A DNA stretch of 64,000 nt from Streptomyces sp. CB01373 (GTDB lineage Bacteria > Actinomycetota > Actinomycetes > Streptomycetales > Streptomycetaceae), in NCBI RefSeq assembly GCF_002803075.1, contig NZ_NNBK01000003.1, positions 248,001 to 312,000 on the forward strand. The letters are read 5' to 3'. The notes under the pieces were generated by a model. The model did no database searches, was not told where the DNA came from, and saw nothing but the letters and a program-made list of their open reading frames with translations. This document shows, in pieces, positions 7,778-16,356 of this stretch; positions within the stretch are counted from its first letter, which is position 1, and each line of letters begins with the position of its first letter. The position numbers and the translations under genes are program-made.

Positions 7778-10015
7778 CTACACGTGGAAGGGCACGGTGG
7801 TGATGACGATTTTGGGGAGGGATCGCAGGGCGCGGCGCAGGCGTGGGGCGGTGCGGCTGTGGAGGAGTTGGTGGCGCCGGTGCCGGGTGATGATCTCGGG
7901 GAGGATCACCGTGAGGGTGAGGTCGGGGTGCTGCCGGTGCAGGGCCTCGATGTAGTGGACGAGAGGTGCCACGGTCGCCCGGTAGGGGGAGACCACGATC
8001 TCCAGCGGGAGGTGGTCGCCCCACAACGTCCAGTAGGCGCGTACCCGTTCGGCTTCCTGAGGGGTGAGGCTGATGTGGAGGGCGAGCACGGGCTGGCGGA
8101 GAGAGGCCGCGTAGGCGAGGGCCCGCATCCCCGCGAGGTCGAGCGTCGCGAGGGCGACGACGGTGAGGTGGCGGATCTCCCCGGGCAGTTCCTCGTTCTC
8201 CCCGTTCGTCTCCGGCCGCGCCGCGTGCCGTCGCGGGGCGGGGGCCGCGTACGGCACGGCGGGCTCCGTACCCGGCCCCACGGGGGTGTGCGCGGGCAGT
8301 TCGACGGTGTGCGGGCGCAGGCGCAGGCGTGCCCGGACGGTGGCGTAGTGGTGCCGGATCCGCAGCGTCACGAGCAGGAACAGTCCGACGGCGACGATCG
8401 CCACCCACGCACCCGACGTGAACTTGCTGATGCCCGCGGTGACGAAGACGACGGCCGACAGGAGGCCGCCCAGGGCGTTCAGGAGCAGGCTCTTGCGCCA
8501 GTGCCGGTCGCGCAGCCGCCACCAGTGCACGACCATGCCTGCCTGGGAAAGTGTGAAGGCGAGGAAGACACCGACCGCGTACAACGGGATCAGGGCCGCC
8601 GTCTGCCCGTCGAACGCCACGTAGACCAGGGTGGCGGCCACCGAGAGCAGGATGATTCCGTTGCTGTAGGCCAGCCGGTCGCCCAGCCGCATGAAGACCC
8701 GGGGCGCGTAGTCGTCGCGGGCCAGGAGGGACAGGACGCGGGGGAAGTCGTTGTACGCCGTGTTCGCGGCGAGGAGGAGGACGGCCGCGGTGGCGGCCTG
8801 GACGAAGACGTACATCCACCCGGAGCCGAAGCCGAGGTGGGCCAGTTGGGAGAGCACCGTCTCCCGGGTACTGGGCACCACGCCGGCGAGATGGGTCAGG
8901 ACGACGATGCCGGCGAACATGGCGATGAGCAGTCCCACCATCCAGGTGAGCGTCGTACGGGCCTGGCGCCACTCCACGGGCTGGAACGCCGGTACCGCGT
9001 TGGAGATGGCCTCGATACCGGTCATCGCCGTGGCGCCGGACGAGAACGCCCGCATGATCAGGAAGAGTCCCGCGCTCTCGGTGACCGTGACCGCCGGGGC
9101 GGGACGCGGCCGGAAGTCCTGACCTGCCGCGTGGACGAGTCCCGAGACGATGAGGGCGAACATGGCGATGATGAAGGCGTAGGTGGGGGCGGCGAAGAGG
9201 GCGCCCGCCTGCCGGATGCCACGCAGGTTTCCGGCGAGGAGAACCACGATCACCCCGACGCCGATGGGCACGGTGTCGGGGGCCAGTGACGGGATCGCCG
9301 AGGTGATGGCCGCCACGCCCGAGGCGATCGACACCGCGACGGTGAGGACGTAGTCGGTCATCAGTCCCGCCGCGGCCACCAGACCGGCCACCTGTCCGAG
9401 GTTGTCGCCGGCCACGATGTACGAGCCGCCGCCATGCGGGTAGGCGCGGATGGTCTGACGGTACGACAGCCCGACCGCCAGCATGAGGAACACGATCGCG
9501 CCGGAGACCGGGAACGAGTACGCCAGTCCGGCCGTTCCCGCGAGCACGAGGACCGCGAGCATGGCCTCGGGCCCGTAGGCGACCGAGGAGAGCGCGTCGG
9601 CCGACAGCACGGGCAGAGCCACGAGCTTGCGCATCCGCTCGGACACCAGGGCGGAACTCCTCAGCGGCACCCCCAGGACGAGTCGCCGCGCCCACTCCTC
9701 GGCACGACCCAGCCGACCACTGGGCGGTTCCTCTGTGTCGACCTGCTCGCCCGGCGAAGACGCCCCCAAGGGCGAAAGGGGAACCAGGCGCCCGAACCGG
9801 GCCGGCCGGAGCTGTGCCGCCGGGGGGAACGCGCCCAGGTCGGGGTCGACGGGCAGGGCGCGACGCCAAGTCTCGGGAGACGCCGACACCTGGCCCCAGG
9901 CACGGCCCACCCGGCGCAGGACGCGCAGCTGTTCCTCGTCCAGTTCGGCCAGTTGCGCGGCAGGTCCGGGCGGCCCCGTTGACTCCCCGCCTCGACTACC
10001 GTGTGTATCCGTCAC
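7778..10015 (-). CDS. APC/KUP-type permease, KimA-like
   Basis: The 745-residue protein has three parts: a soluble N-terminal 130 residues, about twelve transmembrane helices from roughly 130 to 560, and a cytoplasmic C-terminal domain. Signature stretches include LSADALSSVAYGPEAMLAVL, YPHGGGSYIVAGDNLG and AFSSGATAMTGIEAISN, which are typical of KimA (YdaO) potassium importers and their actinobacterial relatives. The C-terminal region (LTVVALATLDLAGMRALAYA) resembles a universal-stress-protein-like domain. Potassium uptake is inferred from family likeness; the sequence alone does not exclude an amino-acid substrate. Translation starts at ATG 10015, and the leader contains strong hairpins. Confidence 0.75.
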   Translation of the reverse strand: MTDTHGSRGGESTGPPGPAAQLAELDEEQLRVLRRVGRAWGQVSASPETWRRALPVDPDLGAFPPAAQLRPARFGRLVPLSPLGASSPGEQVDTEEPPSGRLGRAEEWARRLVLGVPLRSSALVSERMRKLVALPVLSADALSSVAYGPEAMLAVLVLAGTAGLAYSFPVSGAIVFLMLAVGLSYRQTIRAYPHGGGSYIVAGDNLGQVAGLVAAAGLMTDYVLTVAVSIASGVAAITSAIPSLAPDTVPIGVGVIVVLLAGNLRGIRQAGALFAAPTYAFIIAMFALIVSGLVHAAGQDFRPRPAPAVTVTESAGLFLIMRAFSSGATAMTGIEAISNAVPAFQPVEWRQARTTLTWMVGLLIAMFAGIVVLTHLAGVVPSTRETVLSQLAHLGFGSGWMYVFVQAATAAVLLLAANTAYNDFPRVLSLLARDDYAPRVFMRLGDRLAYSNGIILLSVAATLVYVAFDGQTAALIPLYAVGVFLAFTLSQAGMVVHWWRLRDRHWRKSLLLNALGGLLSAVVFVTAGISKFTSGAWVAIVAVGLFLLVTLRIRHHYATVRARLRLRPHTVELPAHTPVGPGTEPAVPYAAPAPRRHAARPETNGENEELPGEIRHLTVVALATLDLAGMRALAYAASLRQPVLALHISLTPQEAERVRAYWTLWGDHLPLEIVVSPYRATVAPLVHYIEALHRQHPDLTLTVILPEIITRHRRHQLLHSRTAPRLRRALRSLPKIVITTVPFHV

Positions 10016-10099
10016 GCCGCGCAGTGTGGTTGATCAGCGCTCCTCAAGCGGTGATGACATGCCGGTCCGTCGTGTGCGACTGTCTCCGTCGAGGTGAAT

Positions 10100-10140
10100 C
10101 CGCGGCACGTGCCGCGGCGCGGGAGTGCTGCTCCCGCGCC
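10100..10140. promoter_or_regulatory. Palindrome and hairpin in the permease leader
   Basis: A perfect 18-base palindrome (ccgcggcacgtgccgcgg, 10100-10117) is followed by a 10-base perfect stem (ggcgcgggag / ctcccgcgcc) with a 5-base loop at 10116-10140. They share two bases. They lie 85-125 bases before the permease start, where they could bind a dimeric regulator or act as an attenuator. There is no T-run, so a simple terminator is less likely. Confidence 0.6.
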
Positions 10141-10261
10141 CGCAGCCCTGCCTTCCACGACCTGCGTTCAAAGGGGTGGGCCGTGTGGCGTGTCGTTTTC
10201 TGGGGCGGTGGTGCCGGACAGGGCCATGGCCGCCCCTTTCGGAGCGACCCGCCAGTTTTCC

Positions 10262-10306
10262 CCGGCGAAAGGGGCCGGCCGTCCCACGGGTGGCCCCTTT
10301 CGCCGG
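10262..10306. repeat. 15-base perfect inverted repeat
   Basis: The arms ccggcgaaaggggcc (10262-10276) and ggcccctttcgccgg (10292-10306) are exact inverses around a 15-base loop. A partial copy of the arm (gcccctttcgg) lies just upstream near 10231. It may be a terminator, an operator or a structured leader. No adjacent gene fixes its role. Confidence 0.65.
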
Positions 10307-10698
10307 TAGTACGCTGGAAACATCGAGGGCATTCCGCACGTCAGTGCCATGTTGGCGTGGTCGTCGTGGAACAAGAGGCAGGGTGCCCGCACGTAGCGCC
10401 CGGATGAAGGTTTGCGCCATGAACGACCTTTTCCATACGCCCGCATCCCGTGGAAACAACCGGGCGCTGTGCATGGGAGACGGCCGTACCACCGCCTGAT
10501 CTGGGCCTTGGTGCCACGCTGCACGGACAAGCGACGACCGGACGGCGTGTAGTGGCGTCAAGCGGGAGATCCGGTCCGTGAACCACGGTTGCTGACCGCC
10601 GTACAGGACGCGTACGACATCTTGGGAGTACGAGGGCGGTGCGGGCCCTGACCTGCAACGCGAAGCCGTAGGGACGGCCGGGCCGCAGGAGGGACCGG

Positions 10699-10926
10699 AT
10701 GACCGACCGAGAAGACGACGAAGACCAGAGCCCTGTGGGGGCGATCGGCCGGGTGACCGTGTCCATCCCTCCGGACGGGCCGGGGGAAGTGCTCGTGGCG
10801 GTACGCGGCGGGACCGAGGCATTCGCCGCGTGGTCGCGGCATCCCATACCCAAGCATGAGCGCGTCATTGTCGTGGACCGCACCTCGGCCCGCTCCGTGG
10901 TCGTGGAGCAATTTCCCGACCCGTGA
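10699..10926 (+). CDS. Mini NfeD-like OB-fold protein
   Basis: The 75-residue protein starts at ATG 10699 behind aggaggg. The central block (GAIGRVTVSIPPDGPGEVLV, VIVVDRTSARSVVVEQF) is strand-rich and resembles the small OB-fold domain at the C-terminus of NfeD proteins. These proteins partner with flotillin/stomatin-family proteins in membrane microdomains. It ends 41 bases before a flotillin gene, the usual pairing. Unlike full NfeD it has no membrane helices or protease domain. Confidence 0.65.
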   Translation: MTDREDDEDQSPVGAIGRVTVSIPPDGPGEVLVAVRGGTEAFAAWSRHPIPKHERVIVVDRTSARSVVVEQFPDP

Positions 10927-10967
10927 ATCACGTTTCCGGTGAATCACGACCCCGACAGGAGAATTCC

Positions 10968-12158
10968 ATGCTTTTCTGGCACGTTCCCGCCCCCGACCAG
11001 GCAATGCTTATTTCCGGGTCGAAACGCCGGGTGGAGGACACGCAATTCCGGATCGTCACCGGACACGGAAGCTTCGTCTTCCCCGTCAAACAGAAGGCCC
11101 GCTTGCTGTCCCTCGCGCTGCGCGAGGCCGAGATCACCGAGGACTGCGTGACCCAGCAGGGCATTCGCCTCAGGGCCCGCGCCGTCGCAGTGTTCAAAGT
11201 GGGTGACGACCCCGCGTCCATAGCCAACGCGGCCCGCCGTTTCCTGGCGGAACAGAACGCCATGGAGGAACTCGTGGGCCGGATCTTCGCCGGACACCTG
11301 CGCTCCATCATCGGCGGGCTGACGGTCGAACAGATCATCCGCGAACGTGATCGCGTCGCGCAGGAGGTCAAGGAAGCGAGCCACACCGAGATGGAGAAGC
11401 TGGGCATCGTCGTCGACGCCTTGCAGATACAGGAGATCGAGGACGTCTCCGGGTACATCGACAACCTGGCCGCCCCGCACGCCGCCGCCGTCGCCAGTCA
11501 GGCACGCATCGCGCAGGCCAAGGCCGACCAGGAAGCCGCCGAACGCGAACAGCAGGCCGCGGCGCTGAAAGCCGAGTACGAACGGGACACCGCCATCAAG
11601 CGTGCGGGCTTCCTCGCCGAGACCGAGCAGTCCAACGCCCGCGCCGCGCAAGCCGGCCCGCTCGCCCAGGCGAGGGCCACCCAGGAGGTCACAGAGGAGC
11701 AGACCGCCCTGGCCCGGCGCCAGGCAGAACTAGCTGCGCAGCGGCTGGAAGCGGAGGTGCGGCGCCCCGCCGACGCGGAGGCCTACCGTCAGCGCACCCT
11801 CGCCGAAGCCCACCGCGATCAGGCCAAGTTCGAAGCGGACGGCGCCGCCTACACCGAGCGGACCATCGCGCAGGCACAGGCCGACGCCAACAACGCCCGC
11901 GCCGCCTCTCTCAGGGACGGAAACCAGGAACTGATCGCGGCCAACCGTGTCGTGGAAAACCTGCCCGCCCTCGCAGACGCTGCGGCACGCGGTCTCTCGG
12001 GCGCCACCCTCACCGTCCTGAACGGCGCGACGGGGGTCAGCGAGGTGGCATCGGGGATCGTCGGCCAGGGAATGGCGATCCTCGACGCGCTCAAGAGGTC
12101 GACGACGATGCCACCCGGCGTGAACGGAGACCGGCCTCGGCCCACCGAAAAGGCATGA
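10968..12158 (+). CDS. Flotillin-like SPFH protein
   Basis: The 396-residue protein starts at ATG 10968 with an acaggaga ribosome site. Residues 1-165 form an SPFH/band-7 domain (AMLISGSKRRVEDTQF, RLRARAVAVFKVGDDP, ITEDCVTQQG). About 165-320 is a long alanine/glutamate-rich coiled coil (QEAAEREQQAAALKAEYERD) that drives oligomerisation, and the tail is glycine/alanine-rich. Flotillins scaffold membrane domains. There is no transmembrane helix, so association must be peripheral or through the NfeD-like partner encoded just upstream. Confidence 0.85.
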   Translation: MLFWHVPAPDQAMLISGSKRRVEDTQFRIVTGHGSFVFPVKQKARLLSLALREAEITEDCVTQQGIRLRARAVAVFKVGDDPASIANAARRFLAEQNAMEELVGRIFAGHLRSIIGGLTVEQIIRERDRVAQEVKEASHTEMEKLGIVVDALQIQEIEDVSGYIDNLAAPHAAAVASQARIAQAKADQEAAEREQQAAALKAEYERDTAIKRAGFLAETEQSNARAAQAGPLAQARATQEVTEEQTALARRQAELAAQRLEAEVRRPADAEAYRQRTLAEAHRDQAKFEADGAAYTERTIAQAQADANNARAASLRDGNQELIAANRVVENLPALADAAARGLSGATLTVLNGATGVSEVASGIVGQGMAILDALKRSTTMPPGVNGDRPRPTEKA

Positions 12159-12229
12159 ACGGCACAACCCCACGGCAGCGTGCGCGAAGGTCGCCCAACA
12201 CCGACCGAACCGGACCACAGCCGCGTGCG

Positions 12230-12600
12230 TCACCGAGCTGTGCGAGTTTCTCCTTCAAGCGGGCGATCTGCGCCTCGCGCCGCTCCGCCGCGGCGGTGCG
12301 CTCGGCGAGTCCCTCCTGGAGCTTTGCGGTGCTTTCCGCCTGGTCGATGAGGCGAAGGGCTTGCTCCCGCCGACGGTGGAGGCCGTCGCGGGCGGCGAGG
12401 AACGGCGATACCGAGGGCGAAGTTGCCTTCGTCCAACGCGGGGCAGCCCGCTCCTCAAGAATCGCCCCACCTCTTCGGCCTGCAGTTTGAGCGCGGCCAG
12501 TCACTCGTCCAGGTCCTCGATGTAGTTGGTGATCTCTTTGAGACGGGCCTTGGCCGCCCGGATCGCGGCCGCAACATTCACGCGGTTGCCCTCGGCCTGG
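12230..12600 (-). pseudogene. Decayed coiled-coil protein gene
   Basis: Leftward frames contain protein-like helical stretches, RVNVAAAIRAAKARLKEITN followed by YIEDLDE and a stop, then ARDGLHRRREQALRLIDQAE and RREAQIARLKEKLAQLGDA in another frame. The change of frame and the stop indicate decay. A separate short stretch, PLRTQYADDLLKLGLLGEA ending at a TAG at 12715-12717, lies just upstream in transcription and may be part of the same graveyard. The family is not recognised. Confidence 0.35.
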
Positions 12601-12810
12601 CTGCCGAGGTCCGCCGCCCCTAGGGTCGGTGCTCCGTCAGCGTCGGTCAGGTCGTGACTGCGCTGCCCGCCCGCGGCGGCCGGGGGGCAGACGCTTCAGG
12701 CGGGCCGGGCAGGCCTAACGCTCAGGGTCGAAGAGCTGCTGGGCCTCGCCCAGCAGGCCGAGCTTGAGTAGATCGTCCGCGTACTGCGTTCGCAGCGGCA
12801 TCAAGCCGAC

Positions 12811-12833
12811 GGCCCGGTCTACCTGACCGGGCC
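12811..12833. terminator. Hairpin at the end of the 96-residue ORF
   Basis: A 9-base perfect stem (ggcccggtc / gaccgggcc) with a 5-base loop is followed on the + strand by ttcatttt. It overlaps the stop codon of the leftward gene ending at 12819. It probably works in both directions. Confidence 0.6.
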
Positions 12834-13109
12834 TTCATTTTCTCCTGGCTGTTCGTCAGGCATGTCCAGGATGGCCTCTCGGGTGTACCGAGGGCTCCCC
12901 GGGGGTGTGGCCACCCTAGGGGCCATGAGTTCGGTGAGGAGCCTGCTCAGGTCATCCGTGGACAGCGCCAGGCCCAGGGTCTGCACGATGCGCAGAGCGC
13001 AGTCCCGGATGGACTGAGCATCCTTCTCGGGCGCCGCCGTGCTCCTGACCTCGTCACACACTCGGCTGAACTGCTCAGCGCTGATCGTTGCCCGACTTAC
13101 TTGCGCCAT
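12819..13109 (-). CDS. Hypothetical helical protein, 96 residues
   Basis: It starts at ATG 13109 (MAQVSRATISAEQF) behind a gaggag-type site. The protein is alpha-helical and soluble (FSRVCDEVRSTAAPEKDA, LGLALSTDDLSRLLTELM), with a proline-rich, acidic C-terminus. I recognise no family. It is read in the same frame as a decayed acetyltransferase immediately upstream, but the ribosome site and methionine indicate a separate gene. Confidence 0.6.
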   Translation of the reverse strand: MAQVSRATISAEQFSRVCDEVRSTAAPEKDAQSIRDCALRIVQTLGLALSTDDLSRLLTELMAPRVATPPGSPRYTREAILDMPDEQPGENEGPVR

Positions 13110-13400
13110 GGTGCGCTCCTCCTGGAAGAGCGGGCCGCTCCACCCGCTCTTCCAGAAAGCGCTGAGCACACGCCAACGGCAACCGGAGAGAGTCGGATCT
13201 CGAGCCCATTCCACCGCGGCAGCGACAGCTTCTCGGCCCAGGCCCCGCCCCCACCACTCCGGTAGAAACGTGTACCAGACCTCCGTGCCGCCTCGGGCCG
13301 AGTCCGGCTCGATTGTGACCATTCCGACGAGCTGTTCGGTGCTCGGTGCGGTGGAACGTCCGAAGCCTGGTGCTGCAGGATGTCGCGTTCTGTGAGGGGG
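13110..13400 (-). pseudogene. Decayed GNAT acetyltransferase
   Basis: Leftward translation gives LVGMVTIEPDS, then EVWYTFLPEWWGRGLGREA. This is the acetyl-CoA-binding core of a GNAT enzyme (the QxxGxG/A-type loop is WGRGLGREA). A more distal piece (LTERDILQHQ) lies in a different frame. The remaining 70-90 residues are too few for a working domain, and the frame changes. The fragment flanks the start of the small gene at 12819-13109. Confidence 0.55.
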
Positions 13401-13490
13401 TGGCGCGCGCGTCGGAGGTGCGGGGGAGCAGCGGTGGGTGTCCGGCGTCGGACCAGGACAGGTTTCAGCCCGGACCGCCGCGGACGGGGT

Positions 13491-13646
13491 TCACCAGTAG
13501 TGGCGTCGTCCTGCGACGGCGTGCCCCATTGCGCCGAGGACCCACAGGATGGCTCCGACGACCGCCAGGATGATCCCGATGGTCCACAGGATGGATATCC
13601 CGGTGACGAAGCCGACGACGAGCAGAATGATGCCCAGGATGATCAC
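13491..13646 (-). CDS. DUF6131-type small membrane protein
   Basis: The 51-residue protein starts at GTG 13646 behind aagggag. It consists of two transmembrane helices (ILGIILLVVGFVTGIS, WTIGIILAVVGAILWVLGA) and a short tail ending GRRHYW, the signature of the DUF6131 membrane proteins of Streptomyces. Function is unknown. It lies at the downstream end of the leftward Asp23 envelope-stress group and may belong to it. Confidence 0.8.
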   Translation of the reverse strand: MIILGIILLVVGFVTGISILWTIGIILAVVGAILWVLGAMGHAVAGRRHYW

Positions 13647-13734
13647 GATTTCTCCCTTGGAGAGTAGTGCCGGTTCCCCCTGTGGACCGCGAAAGACCAC
13701 AAGGGCGTGGACACGGGAATGGTTCGTCTCCTCC

Positions 13735-14343
13735 TTACTCAGCGCGGTGTGGTTTGTGGCGGGCGACCTGTAGGCGGACCTCGGTGGGCATGTCAGGGAA
13801 GCCAGTGGACCGGTGGGCGGTTCGGAGCGGGCCTTCGCAGAGGGCATCGAGGACCGCGCCGGGTGCCCTCTGAGGGGTGAGGGTGAGCCTGACACGGGTG
13901 CGGGGATCGGCAGGCCGGCCAGTGATGCGTACGGCCGCATGCTCAACCCCCGGCAGGGCACCGGCTTCGGCGGCGATCGCGTCGCTGAGCGCTCGGTCGC
14001 GCAGTTCGACGCCTTCGTGCGGGAGTGTGCCGCCGACGGACAGCGCTCCGGGGCGGCGTCGGCGCAGTTGGGCGAGCAGCCACCCCAGGGCGAGCAGGGC
14101 GACGAGGGCGAGGGCGGCGATGACGGCGGGCCACCACCACCAGCCCTGGCTGCTCCAGCGAGCCCGGTCGGCGGAACCGAGCAGGACGTCGTCCGGGGTG
14201 GTCAGGGGCCAGCCGACAGGCGGGACCAGATTGTGTCGCCGGTAGACGTCGAACCCGGCGAAGAGGATCAGCAGGCCGCCGCCGAGCAGGATCAGTCCGG
14301 CGAGGGCCAGGAGGCTGCGGTTGAGTACGGGTCGCGGCGTCAT
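13735..14343 (-). CDS. AmaP-like Asp23 membrane anchor
   Basis: The 202-residue protein has two transmembrane helices, about 10-30 (LLALAGLILLGGGLLILFAG) and 72-92 (WWPAVIAALALVALLALGW). The second is followed by a cytoplasmic domain with an Asp23-like strand/helix pattern (GVEHAAVRITGRPADPR). This is the layout of alkaline-shock membrane anchor (AmaP) proteins, which hold Asp23 at the membrane in Gram-positive bacteria. It sits in a leftward set with two Asp23 genes and a DUF6286 gene, consistent with one envelope complex. Confidence 0.75.
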   Translation of the reverse strand: MTPRPVLNRSLLALAGLILLGGGLLILFAGFDVYRRHNLVPPVGWPLTTPDDVLLGSADRARWSSQGWWWWPAVIAALALVALLALGWLLAQLRRRRPGALSVGGTLPHEGVELRDRALSDAIAAEAGALPGVEHAAVRITGRPADPRTRVRLTLTPQRAPGAVLDALCEGPLRTAHRSTGFPDMPTEVRLQVARHKPHRAE

Positions 14344-14371
14344 GGTGTGGCTCCGGGTCTGGGTTCTCCGG

Positions 14372-15079
14372 TCAGTTGGTGCGTTGCCGCACCCGTACGA
14401 CGATGCGGGGAGGGCGGGCGAGGGCGTGCCGGTCGCGCTCCTCGTCGAGGACGGCGGTGAGGTCGTCCTTCACCTGTTGAGGGTCGCGGAAGCGGACGTC
14501 CGCGCGGGCTTTGACGCGGCGGCGGCGTACACGGATGCGAGCCTTGCTGACCCCGGCTACTCGCATGGCGGCGTCGCGCAGCAGAGCGGCGGTGCCATCG
14601 CGGTCCAGGAAGGCGCGCAGCCCGGGCGCGGGGGAGCGCAGGGGCAGCCAGTGGCGTAGGCCGGGGGTGAGGGCCAGGACGATCAGCCAGACGCCGACGG
14701 CGGCGGCCACGGCGGCTCCCGTGAGCATCCACACGTCGTCCACGGGGCGGGTGGCCAGTGCGTCGGTCAGGTGCCGTCGCCAGGCTGCCGCGGGGCGTCC
14801 CGCCCGTACGGCGACGACGTCGACCAGCGCCGCGACCGCCGCCACGAGGATCACCGAGGCGACCAGCGCGGCCGGAATGCGGCGCGCGGACCACGGGCGA
14901 TGGGTCCGGTGCCCTCTGTCGCGTTCGTCGGCCGCCGGGTTCGGCGGGGGCGTGTGGTGTTCGGGTGGACCGGGCTCTGCGGGCTCCCTCGACTCCTCGG
15001 GCTCCTTTGTCAGCGGCACCGCTGCACGGCGCGGGGGTGGCGCGGAGTCACGGGCGGGAGGGGCCGGGTCGGGTGTCAT
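14372..15079 (-). CDS. DUF6286-type membrane protein
   Basis: The 235-residue protein has a proline-rich cytoplasmic N-terminus (1-65) and two transmembrane helices, near 70-90 (IPAALVASVILVAAVAALVD) and 115-135 (LTGAAVAAAVGVWLIVLALT). A C-terminal basic Asp23-like domain follows (VAGVSKARIRVRRRRVKARA, DDLTAVLDEERDRHAL). This matches the DUF6286 proteins that accompany Asp23 genes in Streptomyces. It ends 28 bases before the AmaP-like gene and is probably co-transcribed with it. Confidence 0.75.
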   Translation of the reverse strand: MTPDPAPPARDSAPPPRRAAVPLTKEPEESREPAEPGPPEHHTPPPNPAADERDRGHRTHRPWSARRIPAALVASVILVAAVAALVDVVAVRAGRPAAAWRRHLTDALATRPVDDVWMLTGAAVAAAVGVWLIVLALTPGLRHWLPLRSPAPGLRAFLDRDGTAALLRDAAMRVAGVSKARIRVRRRRVKARADVRFRDPQQVKDDLTAVLDEERDRHALARPPRIVVRVRQRTN

Positions 15080-15130
15080 TCCGGTCCTCCTTCCTGCGTG
15101 GTGGGCCGGCGGTGCGGGTCGGGTGGCTGC

Positions 15131-15541
15131 TCACAGGACCCGCCCCCGGTTCGCGCCGGAGGCCACCAGACGTCGGACGGTGAGGGTGACCTCTCCCACC
15201 CGCAAGCCGGTCAGCTCAGCCACCCGTTCGGCGACGTCCTGCTGGATCCGCTTGCAGACATGGGGGATGTCGGTGGGGTAGGGCAGCTCTATGGTCAGGT
15301 GCAGGCGCACCGATCCGCTCCGGACTTCGGCGGAGGCGCTGGGTGCCGCCGATCCGCTCGGGTCGGGCGGGAGGGCGACGCGCCGGGACTGGGCCGTGCG
15401 TGCGGCCTGGGTGGCGATGCGGGCAACCACCCTGTCCTGGATGACGGTGGCACCCCGCTCGGCCGGAGGCGGCAGGCCTGCGGCCCGCGCCGATGAGCCG
15501 GATCCTTCGCCGGGAGGTGGGGAGCCGGGCCGGGTCCTCAC
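15131..15541 (-). CDS. Asp23/Gls24 family protein
   Basis: The 136-residue protein starts at GTG 15541, whose GTGA overlaps the stop of the small membrane gene upstream, so translation is coupled. After a disordered 30-residue start it has the Asp23 pattern of an initial helix (VIQDRVVARIATQAAR), paired strands (VRLHLTIELPYPTDIP), a long helix (VCKRIQQDVAERVAELTG) and a closing strand (VGEVTLTVRRL). Asp23 proteins coat the inner face of the membrane with AmaP-type anchors and respond to envelope stress. Confidence 0.8.
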   Translation of the reverse strand: MRTRPGSPPPGEGSGSSARAAGLPPPAERGATVIQDRVVARIATQAARTAQSRRVALPPDPSGSAAPSASAEVRSGSVRLHLTIELPYPTDIPHVCKRIQQDVAERVAELTGLRVGEVTLTVRRLVASGANRGRVL

Positions 15542-15705
15542 CGCCGCCTCCGTGCACGGAGGTCGAGGTCGCCCTGCGCGACGAGACCGACGATCAGCCC
15601 CGCCGCCCCCAGGACCAGAACCAGCAGAAATGCCCAGAAGCCGCCGAAGTAACCGGCGAAGCCCAGGGCCATTCCGGCCGCGAGGCCCGTGGTCGCTGTG
15701 TTCAT
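15538..15705 (-). CDS. 55-residue membrane protein in the Asp23 operon
   Basis: The protein MNTATTGLAAGMALGFAGYF.. continues with a long hydrophobic stretch (FLLVLVLGAAGLIVGLVA) and a basic end (RARRRR). It probably makes two short membrane passes. It is too short for most gene callers. It starts at ATG 15705, and its TGA overlaps the GTG of the Asp23 gene downstream, a strong sign of a real gene. This type of small membrane protein often sits beside Asp23 genes in Streptomyces; function unknown. Confidence 0.8.
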   Translation of the reverse strand: MNTATTGLAAGMALGFAGYFGGFWAFLLVLVLGAAGLIVGLVAQGDLDLRARRRR

Positions 15706-15782
15706 GATGCACTCACCCGTCTCGCGAGCGTCATCCGCGTGATCAGCCGCTTATGCCGGGACGCGGCGGTGGTCACGGCGGA

Positions 15783-16265
15783 TCACCTCACGCGGCCCTC
15801 GTTCGGTTCGGACTCTTCCTCCTCGTCGGGAAGGTGGACGTCGTCGACGACGATGTTCACCTCGACGACCTCCAGGCCCGTCATCCGCTCCACCGCGCTG
15901 ATCACGTTGGTGCGCACGTAGCCCGCGACGTCGACGATGGAGACGCCGTACTCGACGACGACGTCCAGGTCCACGGCGGCCTGCCGCTCGCCGACCTCGA
16001 CCTTCACCCCTTGTGTGACGCTGCCGCCTCCGCCGGGGACGCGCTCCCGCATGGCGCCGAAGGCACGGGCCATGCCCGCCCCGAGGTTGTGGATGCCCGG
16101 TACCTCGCGGGCGGCCATGCCCGCGATCTTTGCAACCACGCCGTCCGCGATGGTGGTCTTCCCCCGTGTCTCGGCCGGAGCTCCGGCTCCGGTACGGCCC
16201 TTCAGCGCGCTCACGCCCGCGTCGGGTCGGCGGTCCGCCCCGACGCTGGTGATGTTGTCCGTCAT
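15783..16265 (-). CDS. Asp23/Gls24 family protein
   Basis: The 160-residue protein starts at ATG 16265. After a disordered 35-residue start it carries a full Asp23 domain: IADGVVAKIAGMAAREVPGI, VTQGVKVEVGERQAAVDLDV, VVEYGVSIVDVAGYVRTNVI, AVERMTGLEVVEVNIVVDDV. The C-terminus is acidic (DEEEESEPNEGRVR). It is the first gene of the leftward envelope-stress group, with its promoter in the 16266-16420 divergent region near a CRP-like palindrome. Confidence 0.9.
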   Translation of the reverse strand: MTDNITSVGADRRPDAGVSALKGRTGAGAPAETRGKTTIADGVVAKIAGMAAREVPGIHNLGAGMARAFGAMRERVPGGGGSVTQGVKVEVGERQAAVDLDVVVEYGVSIVDVAGYVRTNVISAVERMTGLEVVEVNIVVDDVHLPDEEEESEPNEGRVR

Positions 16266-16356
16266 GGCGGTCGCCTCGATCGGTCGGTCGGACACCGGCG
16301 TGGTGCCCGTCGAAAGGTTGGACATGCGGGGCGGCGGACTTCTCACAGGCTTTCGA

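Larger units (their letters stand above)
10016..10698. other. 683-base intergenic region rich in hairpins
   Basis: No protein-coding gene is recognisable on either strand. The region separates the leftward permease from the rightward NfeD-like/flotillin pair, so it must contain two divergent promoters. It holds two separate perfect hairpin groups, listed individually (10100-10140 and 10262-10306). A known c-di-AMP (ydaO-type) riboswitch was looked for by eye upstream of the permease but not recognised. Confidence 0.6.

Noticed and set aside
7784..9289. 500-codon + strand frame, Gly/Glu/Asp-rich
   Set aside because: Antisense shadow of the permease gene; composition is not protein-like.
10016..10100. 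c-di-AMP (ydaO-type) riboswitch upstream of the KimA-like permease
   Set aside because: Looked for by eye; the conserved core was not recognised. A covariance search would be needed to be sure.
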